Origin: an uncultured Oscillospiraceae bacterium
Lineage (GTDB): Bacteria > Bacillota > Clostridia > Oscillospirales > Oscillospiraceae
Length of the DNA stretch: 20,265 bases
Assembly: GCA_947624465.1 (NCBI GenBank)
Contig: CANQKJ010000013.1
Span: 1 to 20,265 of the forward strand
Direction: 5' to 3'
The notes beneath the pieces are model-generated. The model made no database searches. It saw only the letters and a list, made by a program, of their open reading frames with translations, and was not told where the DNA came from. Both the position numbers and the translations under genes were made by a program. How positions within the stretch are numbered: the first letter of the stretch is position 1; the number at the start of each line of letters is the position of its first letter. Below, in pieces: positions 1 through 5,759 of the stretch.

Positions 1-23
1 TCAGGTGACTTCGGAGCTTTTGA

Positions 24-68
24 TGGCAGGGGCAGAAGGATTCGAACCCTCGGCACTCGGTTTTGGAG
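24..68 (-). repeat. att copy 1: displaced 3' half of tRNA-Trp
   Basis: Read on the minus strand this is the 3' part of a tRNA: loop CTCCAAA (anticodon CCA), anticodon-stem 3' strand, variable loop, TpsiC stem GAGGG/CCTTC around TTCGAAT, acceptor strand TGCCCCT, G and CCA. It matches the known pattern of bacterial tRNA-Trp. The sequence upstream of the anticodon loop does not pair with the anticodon stem, so this is a fragment and not a functional tRNA. It is the left attachment site of element 1. The first 20 bases of the window are the right half of the hairpin that precedes the other copies. Confidence 0.85.
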
Positions 69-150
69 TGGCTGTTAAAAAATTCCTGCGGCGGGGAACT
101 TCTCACCTATTTCAGCCGCTTGCGGGGTTTCACCCATTTCATCTCTCTGT

Positions 151-174
151 TTTTGATGCTATTTTGATGCTATG
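151..174. repeat. arm-type direct repeat (GATGCTAT x2), left end of element 1
   Basis: Two copies of GATGCTAT start 11 bp apart (155 and 166) in a T-rich context, about 85 bp inside the tRNA-derived core. The same paired motif lies near 2936, 2643 and 20061, always flanking a tRNA-Trp core. By analogy with lambda and Tn916 integrases this is a candidate arm-binding site for the integrase N-terminal domain; that role is inferred. Confidence 0.55.
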
Positions 175-391
175 CCGCAATTCCGTCGGGCTCTTTTCAA
201 CCAGCAGCCAAGTTTTCCAAAAACAGTATACCATACTCTGCGGCGGATGGCAAGCGGGAGTACCGCCGCACTATCCTGTCCCACTCTGTGCGCGATTTTG
301 CAGAACAGGGGAGAGAAGTGCCCCCCTTGAGAAATTCAGCCCCACCCCCTGTCATAAACAACAGAGGAACAAAACAAATTGAACAAAGAAA

Positions 392-632
392 AAACCTCGC
401 CGCCAATCCGCTCCCCGCGCAATCCATCCTCTGCTGATAAAAAAGCGCAAGGTCGGCCCCCATCCGCTTCACCCCCTGTTTGCCCCCGTGAGGCGATTTG
501 AGGCCCGCCTGCCGGCGGGGTGGCATCCGTGCTCATCCCCGGCGATTTGCCCCGAAACTCGCCCGTTTTTCAAGGCTACCTTCGCCCCGATTTCCTCCGG
601 CGTTTTCACCAAACAAGGGCAGGGCAGAGGGG
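392..632. repeat. conserved block shared with 12592-12824 (mob-proximal copy 1)
   Basis: It shares with 12592-12824 the segment near 'CTGCTGATAAAAA', an ACCCCCTGTTTGCCCC segment, an identical 39-bp stretch (494-532 versus 12718-12756) holding the inverted repeat CCCGCC-TGCC-GGCGGG, and an identical 17-bp purine-rich stretch (616-632 versus 12808-12824). The first bases resemble the last codons of the winged-helix gene of element 2. It could be part of an origin of transfer or a regulatory RNA; nothing in the sequence decides. Confidence 0.6.
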
Positions 633-786
633 ACGAAAGAAGTGCGGGTTAAAGCGCGGGGGTCTATTGCCCCCTCGCGCAGTCCACAGCGCCCCGCAAC
701 GCGGGTCGCTTCAAGGGCTTTGTTGGTTTTCACGGCGGGGGTCTCTTTTTCGGCGCGGGGTTCACTTCGGGGATGACTCCTCTGAG

Positions 787-846
787 AAATGCCCGGTTTT
801 CAAACCCTTGACCGGGTTCCAAACGGGGATAAGAGGCATTTTTTGG
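787..846 (+). terminator. possible stem-loop with T-run
   Basis: AAATGCC (787-793) pairs with GGCATTT (835-841), followed by further T residues. An alternative inner pairing CCCGGT/ACCGGG (792-797 with 811-816) overlaps it. The long loop makes a classical terminator only a weak call. Confidence 0.25.
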
Positions 847-915
847 GCCAAACTCGCAGAAAAAAGGAGGGCAGCAATTACTCCGCAAGTAAACAAGGAA
901 ACGCTGCCCGGAAAA

Positions 916-977
916 TGATAACTGTTTGATAATTCTGCCCGCTACCCCTGGCTATTTCCTCAGATTGCTGGTATTAT
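916..977 (+). promoter_or_regulatory. promoter P1 of DUF6809-int A operon, with paired TGATAA boxes
   Basis: TGATAA boxes at 916 and 927 (11 bp apart) are followed after 15 bp by a -35 CTGGCT (948-953), an 18-bp spacer and an extended -10 TGG-TATTAT (972-977). The identical layout recurs at 14226-14287 and 15560-15621. The poor -35 plus phased upstream boxes suggests an activator-dependent promoter; that is inference. Confidence 0.6.
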
Positions 978-1004
978 GTGTCGCTGGAAAAGGAGGCGAC
1001 CGCC

Positions 1005-1328
1005 ATGCTAGAATATCTGAGAGCCCTGCACGAACGGTTCACCACAGTGTCACCTGAAACGATAAAGATACAGCGTGAGCGAGACAGAATCCTCGCCCGC
1101 CTGCGAGGACAGTTGGGTAAGTCCCAGCGGGTCCTGCTCCTCCACCTGCTGGATCTGGAGGACGACCTGAGGGATCAGACCTCCCTGGACAGCTTCCTCT
1201 CCGGCATCCGGCTGGCCAGAGGGATCGAGCAGGAGCTGGGTGAACTGCCGCCCTACTCCTTCGACGACGAAAACGAGGAACAAGCAAAGCAAAAAGGAGG
1301 TGACTCGCCATGCAGAAAAAGTTGCTGA
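1005..1328 (+). CDS. small DUF6809-like protein, integrase operon partner (copy A)
   Basis: A 107-residue soluble, charged, mostly helical protein. The central segment with DLEDDLRDQTSLDSFLSGIRLARG resembles the C-terminal 'sFi.GfrLG' part of the Clostridia DUF6809 family; function unknown. I chose the ATG at 1005 because AAAGGAGG lies 8 nt upstream; the in-frame GTG at 978 overlaps the -10 region and has no ribosome binding site. Its last 19 nt overlap the start of int A, so translation of the two is probably coupled. The same pair with the same overlap recurs at 15649-17171. Position and conservation make it a candidate directionality factor or integrase partner, but no winged-helix excisionase motif is evident, so this stays a guess. 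Confidence 0.8.
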   Translation: MLEYLRALHERFTTVSPETIKIQRERDRILARLRGQLGKSQRVLLLHLLDLEDDLRDQTSLDSFLSGIRLARGIEQELGELPPYSFDDENEEQAKQKGGDSPCRKSC

Positions 1329-2524
1329 CCAACGGCAATGTGTTCAAGCGCACCGACGGGCGCTGGAACGGCGTGGTCTGGTACCTGGACGAACAGGGAG
1401 AGCGCAAGCGCAAATCCTTCTGTGGAACCTCCAAGCCAGAGGTCAAGGCCAAGATCACCGAGTACATCGCGGACTTCAAACACCAGCTCACAGCCTCCGA
1501 TGAATCCAAGGCCAAGTTGGAGGACAGCATGAAGAACTGGCTCCGGGTATTCAAATTCCCCTCCGTGGAACGCACCACCTACGACCGGCTGGAATGGACA
1601 GCCACCCACCTGGTCTATCCGTTGCTGGGGGACAAGGTGGTGGGCGACGTGACTTCCGCCGACGTGAAGGCCACACTCAACTACTGGATGTCCCAGGGCT
1701 TCGCCTACACAACCGTAAAGAAGGTCCACAATCTTCTTACGGACTACTTCCGCTACCTGACCCAACAGGAACTCGTCTCCAAGAACCCCATGCCGGCGGC
1801 CCCCATGATCAAGAGAGCGAACTTCCTGGCCGCCCAGGGCAAGGAAAATCTGCCCACCTTCGAGACTGTCACGACCTTCTCCCCCTCTGAAATCAAAAAG
1901 TTCAAGGCTGAGGCTGTGCGGAGATGGAGCAACGGCAAACCAATCTACCAGCAATCGGCAGCCTACGTCCTGATGCTGAACACCGGCCTGCGCACCTGTG
2001 AGGTGCTGGGCCTGCTGAACAGCGACATCGACCTGGACCGCCGGGTGATCCACCTCCAGCGGGGCGTGAAAGAGATTGCCAAACGCAACGGCGTGGAGGC
2101 CGCTGGCGGGATGGAGATGAAGGTGGGAAAGCTGAAAACCGCCTCCAGCAAGCGGGATGTGCCTCTGAACCAGGCGGCGGTGAACGCCATCCTGGAGCTA
2201 AGAGCGGAGCGGTACTTCGGGGAAGACAGCCCGCTGATTGCCGACGAGAACGGGAACTACACCAAGCCGGTGAACTTCCGCAAGCGCTACTATCGCATCC
2301 TTGAGGCAGCCGGGATCGAACAGAAAGGTCTGCACTCCCTACGTCACACCTTCGCCACCAACCTGGTGAACGGCGTGAAGCAGCCCGATGGCACCATCAA
2401 AGCTCTCTCGCCCCGCCAAGTGGCGGACCTCCTGGGCCACTCCACCTCAGAGATCACGGAACTCTATTACGTCAAACGGGACACATCCCGTCTGGCCGGG
2501 ATCACGGCGGGATTTGAGCTGTGA
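1310..2524 (+). CDS. int: tyrosine recombinase / integrase A (Tn916-like)
   Basis: A 404-residue tyrosine-family site-specific recombinase that would join the element to the tRNA-Trp 3' end and excise it. An N-terminal arm-binding region (about 1-55) is followed by a SAM-like core-binding domain (about 65-180) and the catalytic domain (about 190-395). Catalytic residues visible: Arg228 in TGLRTCE, Lys276 region, His342 and Arg345 in HSLRH, His377 in LLGH, and nucleophile Tyr386 nine residues on. All are present, so it looks active. ATG at 1310 follows AAAGGAGGT and overlaps the upstream small gene by 19 nt. Its closest relative in the window is int B; I count 26 substitutions and no gaps over 404 residues. 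The right att end lies about 280 bp downstream, the usual place for an integrase gene next to its site. Confidence 0.95.
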   Translation: MQKKLLTNGNVFKRTDGRWNGVVWYLDEQGERKRKSFCGTSKPEVKAKITEYIADFKHQLTASDESKAKLEDSMKNWLRVFKFPSVERTTYDRLEWTATHLVYPLLGDKVVGDVTSADVKATLNYWMSQGFAYTTVKKVHNLLTDYFRYLTQQELVSKNPMPAAPMIKRANFLAAQGKENLPTFETVTTFSPSEIKKFKAEAVRRWSNGKPIYQQSAAYVLMLNTGLRTCEVLGLLNSDIDLDRRVIHLQRGVKEIAKRNGVEAAGGMEMKVGKLKTASSKRDVPLNQAAVNAILELRAERYFGEDSPLIADENGNYTKPVNFRKRYYRILEAAGIEQKGLHSLRHTFATNLVNGVKQPDGTIKALSPRQVADLLGHSTSEITELYYVKRDTSRLAGITAGFEL

Positions 2525-2601
2525 ACCTGCAAGAATTACCCTGCCTAAAACAGTTGAGCCATTCAGTAGCCCAAAAACTGAGACACATAATCAAAGAAAA
2601 C

Positions 2602-2635
2602 GCCCCTCTGGTCAAAACCCACCGACCAGAGGGGC
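2602..2635 (-). terminator. hairpin downstream of int A
   Basis: GCCCCTCTGGT (2602-2612) and ACCAGAGGGGC (2625-2635) form a perfect 11-bp stem with a 12-nt loop. The T-rich tail (TTTTCTTT) lies on the minus-strand side, so it would best stop transcription coming from the tRNA side towards int. Homologous hairpins follow int B and the int remnant. Confidence 0.6.
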
Positions 2636-2642
2636 TGAAAAC

Positions 2643-2663
2643 TTTGATGCTATTTTGGTGCTG
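2643..2663. repeat. arm-type direct repeat, right end of element 1
   Basis: GATGCTAT and the variant GGTGCTG start 11 bp apart, about 145 bp from the tRNA-derived core. They repeat the arrangement at 151-174, so both ends of element 1 carry the motif. Same arrangement at 20061-20081. Confidence 0.55.
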
Positions 2664-2772
2664 TACCCGACGGAACGGGGCGGGATCGTTGACGCCGGAT
2701 GGCACGATTTGAGCGCCATTCGGGCATCGGACTCGGTCTCCCCAAAATAATCCCGCCAAAAAAGTACCGAAA

Positions 2773-2804
2773 AAAGCTCCGAAGTCAGGTGACTTCGGAG
2801 CTTT
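2773..2804 (-). terminator. intrinsic terminator of the tRNA-Trp gene, carried by the element
   Basis: AAAGCTCCGAAGTCA and its exact complement form a 15-bp stem around GG, immediately 3' of the tRNA CCA end on the minus strand and followed by a T6 run. The same hairpin precedes the tRNA segment at 20191-20222, and its right half is at 1-20. The element thus supplies a terminator along with the tRNA 3' end it replaces. Confidence 0.75.
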
Positions 2805-2806
2805 AG

Positions 2807-2851
2807 TGGCAGGGGCAGAAGGATTCGAACCCTCGGCACTCGGTTTTGGAG
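2807..2851 (-). repeat. att copy 2: junction of two tandem elements (tRNA-Trp 3' half)
   Basis: It is identical over 45 bp to copy 1. The left side carries right-end features (hairpins, arm repeat after int A). The right side matches the left-end flank of copy 1 (TGGCTGTT, then AAATTCCT and GGCGGGGAACTT). It is therefore both the right end of element 1 and the left end of element 2. It lacks the 5' half of a tRNA and is not functional. Confidence 0.85.
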
Positions 2852-2935
2852 TGGCTGTTGGAAAATTCCTTTGGCGGGGAACTTTCCGCTCAATTTAGAC
2901 GATTGCGGAATCGCATGGGCGTCATCCCTCTGCGG

Positions 2936-2958
2936 TTGATGCTTTTTTGATGCTATGG
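2936..2958. repeat. arm-type direct repeat, left end of element 2
   Basis: GATGCT and GATGCTAT start 11 bp apart (2938 and 2949) in T-rich sequence, 85 bp inside the core, the same distance as at 151-174. It lies directly downstream of the antitoxin stop codon. Confidence 0.55.
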
Positions 2959-2961
2959 CCC

Positions 2962-3147
2962 TTACTGTGCCGTCCGTCGAACAGGGTTGACCCGTCGAAA
3001 ACGTAGCGCGCGTTCGGGGGTCGTCTCAGGACAGTCCTCGTCAAACGTAACCGGCATACTCCTTGCCCGATCCAGCTCCGCACGTTCATGCTCAGTGAAC
3101 GCCAACTCCTGCACCCGTTTATAGGCACTATCAGCCGTGTTTGCCAT
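2962..3147 (-). CDS. putative BrnA-type antitoxin
   Basis: A 61-residue acidic and basic protein with the segment MPVTFDEDCPETTPE followed by an arginine-rich tail, as in short antitoxins paired with DUF497 (BrnT) toxins. No clear ribbon-helix-helix can be drawn from the sequence alone. ATG at 3147 follows AAAGGGGG at 7 nt, inside the 3' end of the toxin gene, so the genes overlap by 17 nt, toxin first. The role would be to bind and neutralise the toxin and repress the operon. The assignment rests mostly on the partner. Confidence 0.65.
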   Translation of the reverse strand: MANTADSAYKRVQELAFTEHERAELDRARSMPVTFDEDCPETTPERALRFRRVNPVRRTAQ

Positions 3148-3511
3148 AGTAAATCCCCCTTTCAAAATTCGTTGCCATTCTGGCTGAAATCAACCTTGTT
3201 ACTTCTAAAGGCTTTCCATCCTGAGAAACTGTCATACGCTCAGTGTATACCACAAATAGGATGTCGCCATATCGCGCCTCACCTACGCCCAAACTCCCAA
3301 TAATAGTGGCGGCAGAAGCGTCCCCTATGGTGTGATAGCGATCCTCATGTTCGCTATGCTCTTCATCAAACAATTCGATACGGTCATAGTCGAAGAACAC
3401 ACGAGCAGCGGTACGGAAAGAAATACCGTGCTTTTCAATGTTCTTCTTGTTTTTCGCTTCATCGTACTCAAACACAAATTCACCAAGAGAAAAACGAACC
3501 GCTTCCTCCAC
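3131..3511 (-). CDS. brnT: BrnT-family (DUF497) ribonuclease toxin
   Basis: 126 residues. The DUF497 signature is clear: FEYDEAKNKKNIEKHGISF, then ARVFFDYD, an acidic H-E-D-R-Y stretch, G, VVYTER and a final RLISARMAT. BrnT toxins are RelE-fold ribonucleases that cut mRNA in the cytoplasm and are held by BrnA. It is longer than the usual 90-100 residues because of an N-terminal extension and an insert before VVYTER. I chose GTG at 3511, which has AAAGAGG 8 nt upstream; a GTG at 3520 is in frame but sits inside that site. Expressed from its own promoter (3548-3576). Placed next to the left att, it probably penalises loss of element 2. Confidence 0.8.
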   Translation of the reverse strand: MEEAVRFSLGEFVFEYDEAKNKKNIEKHGISFRTAARVFFDYDRIELFDEEHSEHEDRYHTIGDASAATIIGSLGVGEARYGDILFVVYTERMTVSQDGKPLEVTRLISARMATNFERGIYYGKHG

Positions 3512-3547
3512 TATACACACCTCTTTGCCTCTGTTCTTCTCGTGATT

Positions 3548-3576
3548 ATTTTACCATAGCGAAGATCGAAAAACAA
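3548..3576 (-). promoter_or_regulatory. promoter of the toxin-antitoxin operon
   Basis: On the minus strand TTGTTT, a 17-bp spacer and TAAAAT precede brnT by about 36 bp. Confidence 0.45.
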
Positions 3577-3650
3577 GTAAGTGGCTCAATAATTAATACA
3601 CCTAATCAATGAAAGAGTAGATTGTGAAACTATCGTTCGTTCAAAATCTT

Positions 3651-4766
3651 TTACAGGCCATTATTATCCTTTTCACAACAAGTCAATTTAGGACACATTT
3701 CGCATAATTGTTTACAATTTAGCATTTCATATTTATCGGATGCCACCAAAACTCCCGTATATGGGATACACTTTTCTTTGCAGACTGAAATAATTCTCAT
3801 TCTTTCTTGGGCACTCATTTTATTCCCCAAATATACTTTCTTTATCTTAAAAAAATTACAGTTGTATTGATTGTCACTACTTAACATATCATCAAAAGAA
3901 ATAAGCCGCCATTCGTTTTGATATTTCCATACCACATTCTTCATAAGCAGACCGTATTTAAAAATATCCCACAGAACGTCAGAAGTTAATTTTGGCATTT
4001 GCAAAGAACGCACACATTGATCAAGGACAGATATCCTTACGTCACTATAAATAACTGGCATCAAATTATGATACAGTTTAATGTATGGTTCTGTGTACGG
4101 AGGAATCTCGTATTCTATACAAAAACCCCTGTGATTATCTGCGTAATGCGCCCACATCAACATAGAGTACGGAGACTCCGTAAAACAAGATACCCGAAAT
4201 TTTTGCATCAATCCATAATTCAGATTAACATATTCTTGATGGATAGCTTTATAAAATGCTTGCGCCCAAGCATTCGGGGCTTGTTGAAATTCATATAGCC
4301 CCAATTGTAACGACAGGGTAAAGTTTTCATGCCTCAGTTCTAGTGTATCTTTATTGTTCAATACGGCTGGAAATATATCAGATATTTGCTTGCCCGATGC
4401 TAGTCTCTGATATAAATAGCAAGAAAACTCATACGCAATTTTTGAATAGTCCCATTCAGGAGAGATTTCGAGCCCACATAGCTGAGCGTAATATGCTATG
4501 CGGTGGTACGCAAACTCTTGCTCATCAATTTGAATCGTGCTGTCATAAGGGTCGTCAAATTGACAGGGTTGTTGCAAATATACCGTATTATTCTCTAATG
4601 CTTCTTTGGAATAGTTCCGGTCATTTTTTAAATCAATTGTGTTTGGATAATATTTGTATAGGCTTGATGGCATCGTCTGAATTCTTTGCACCGCAAAATC
4701 ACTTTCAGTTAAGTCTGCAATTTCATCCAATGAATATGAAACTCCACGGATATAAAATTCTGCCAT
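3651..4766 (-). CDS. DUF2971 domain protein
   Basis: A 371-residue cytoplasmic protein with DUF2971 landmarks: SLYKYYP near residue 35, a QFDDPYDS motif near 90 (usual form FNDPfD), the central SPYSMLMWAHYADNHRGFCIEYE, and WKYQNEWRLI near 285. The cysteine-rich C-terminus (CKQLCEMCPKLTCC) could bind metal. The family's biochemical role is not settled; members are common in mobile and defence-rich DNA. ATG at 4766 has AAGAGGTG 5 nt upstream. The gene is visibly more AT-rich than the mobilisation and integrase genes, so it was probably acquired from another host. It lies between a toxin-antitoxin pair and a large helicase-nuclease, all on the minus strand, which suggests cargo with a defence-like role, but this is context only. 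Confidence 0.8.
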   Translation of the reverse strand: MAEFYIRGVSYSLDEIADLTESDFAVQRIQTMPSSLYKYYPNTIDLKNDRNYSKEALENNTVYLQQPCQFDDPYDSTIQIDEQEFAYHRIAYYAQLCGLEISPEWDYSKIAYEFSCYLYQRLASGKQISDIFPAVLNNKDTLELRHENFTLSLQLGLYEFQQAPNAWAQAFYKAIHQEYVNLNYGLMQKFRVSCFTESPYSMLMWAHYADNHRGFCIEYEIPPYTEPYIKLYHNLMPVIYSDVRISVLDQCVRSLQMPKLTSDVLWDIFKYGLLMKNVVWKYQNEWRLISFDDMLSSDNQYNCNFFKIKKVYLGNKMSAQERMRIISVCKEKCIPYTGVLVASDKYEMLNCKQLCEMCPKLTCCEKDNNGL

Positions 4767-4779
4767 ATGTACACCTCTT

Positions 4780-4809
4780 GCTATACGTATATTTCTAATC
4801 GTAGCTCAA
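4780..4809 (-). promoter_or_regulatory. possible promoter of the DUF2971 gene
   Basis: On the minus strand TTGAGC and TATAGC are separated by 18 bp, and end 14 nt before the ATG at 4766. The short leader makes this tentative. Confidence 0.3.
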
Positions 4810-4898
4810 TCTGCGCGTTGCATTTTCTAAATACCATAACTTTTCCAGCCACTATCACTTTTTCTTGGCTCGCTACTTAACTTTGCATTACGGTCAGT

Positions 4899-5759
4899 TC
4901 ATATCAAAACAACCTTCCCATCAACCTCTGTTACTTTCCCCTCTGCCACCAACTGCTCATACGCCGCATTCATCGCACTTACGATATTCGCCCCGCGCCG
5001 ATTGAACCCATAGGCTCTCGTCGTCTCGTCAATCAGGGCCGCACGGGTCGTGCCAACGCACTGCCTCAAAACGAGCAGCAGCGCGGCGGCCAGTTCATCC
5101 GTGCTGATATGCTTGATGGGTCTGCCGTTGGCTTGCCGGACAGGGATCTCCGTATAATCCGCCGGATAGAGGAAGTCGCCTTTTCTCACGACCCGGTCCT
5201 TGATAGACCTCAACGCATAGTCAACCTCCCGGCGAACCACAGATGTGGCCTTCTCCCGCCTCAAAAGGGGGCTGAGCCGCTGGCACAGCAATTCATAATG
5301 GATCGGATACTCATTTTTGACCAGCAGTTCAACGCAGTCGGTCATTCGGAGATACCCGGAGCGATCACGGGGAAGCTGCTTGAAATCAGTGTCCACCGGT
5401 GCGGCAAAACCGTATGGATTTGCCGCTTTTTCCACGTCTACGGGCTTTTCCTCCACTGTTATGAACTCATCCGGTCCCGCTGCCGCATCCGGCTTGTCAT
5501 TTCGGATGGGTTCGGGGAAATTCTCCACATAGCTGGAGATGGCCTCGTCTACCGCTTCAACCAGCCGGTTCCCCTCGGTGATGGGATCTTTGATCCAGTC
5601 CGTGGACCAGATCCGATAGATTTTCCACCCCATGCTCTCCAGCACATCCTGACGCAGCCGATCCCGCTCACGCGCGGTCCGTGCGGAGTGATAAGAGGCC
5701 CCGTCACACTCAATGCCCAGGACATATCGCCCACTGAGCGTCGGATGCTTGACGGCCAT
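4899..5759 (-). CDS. 3' fragment of Hhe-like protein: nuclease core and DUF3320
   Basis: 286 residues in the frame that continues the large helicase gene. The start reads (LLD)MAVKHPTLSGRYVLGIECDG, then a segment rich in RDRLRQ and a WKIYRIWSTDW strand, the hallmark of the Vsr/MTES-like PD-(D/E)XK nuclease domain of DUF4011-helicase proteins. The C-terminal half (from about 125) is the DUF3320 region with winged-helix-like segments. The ATG at 5759 is an internal methionine without a ribosome binding site, so this is best read as the severed end of the gene at 5549-9946, not an independent gene. It overlaps the out-of-frame tail of that gene over 5549-5759. See the frameshift entry. Confidence 0.8.
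   Translation of the reverse strand: MAVKHPTLSGRYVLGIECDGASYHSARTARERDRLRQDVLESMGWKIYRIWSTDWIKDPITEGNRLVEAVDEAISSYVENFPEPIRNDKPDAAAGPDEFITVEEKPVDVEKAANPYGFAAPVDTDFKQLPRDRSGYLRMTDCVELLVKNEYPIHYELLCQRLSPLLRREKATSVVRREVDYALRSIKDRVVRKGDFLYPADYTEIPVRQANGRPIKHISTDELAAALLLVLRQCVGTTRAALIDETTRAYGFNRRGANIVSAMNAAYEQLVAEGKVTEVDGKVVLI

Larger units (their letters stand above)
175..915. other. long non-coding stretch; decayed mobilisation region
   Basis: No convincing gene is seen here: the short open frames lack ribosome binding sites and recognisable domains. From about 392 to 632 it resembles the stretch from the 3' end of the winged-helix gene to the region upstream of mobC in element 2 (12592-12824), but the winged-helix body, mobC and relaxase are missing. 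The remainder contains G+C-rich repeats and one hairpin (787-846). I read it as what is left after deletion of a mobilisation module. Confidence 0.5.

Noticed and set aside
24..68. Complete tRNA gene at copies 1 and 2
   Set aside because: Only the 3' half is present; the sequence upstream of the anticodon loop cannot form an anticodon stem, D arm or acceptor 5' strand.
5..382. 125-codon open frame at the left edge
   Set aside because: It runs through the tRNA fragment and arm repeats, with no ribosome binding site, so it is not a gene.
498..918. Open frames of 92 and 132 codons in the element 1 relic, and 12580-12945 in element 2
   Set aside because: They cross the conserved non-coding block and hairpins; composition (Arg/Pro/Gly-rich) is typical of spurious G+C-rich frames.
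2773..2804. Terminal inverted repeat of an insertion sequence
   Set aside because: It is a single hairpin next to the tRNA 3' end with a T-run on the tRNA-sense strand, and no transposase exists anywhere in the window.
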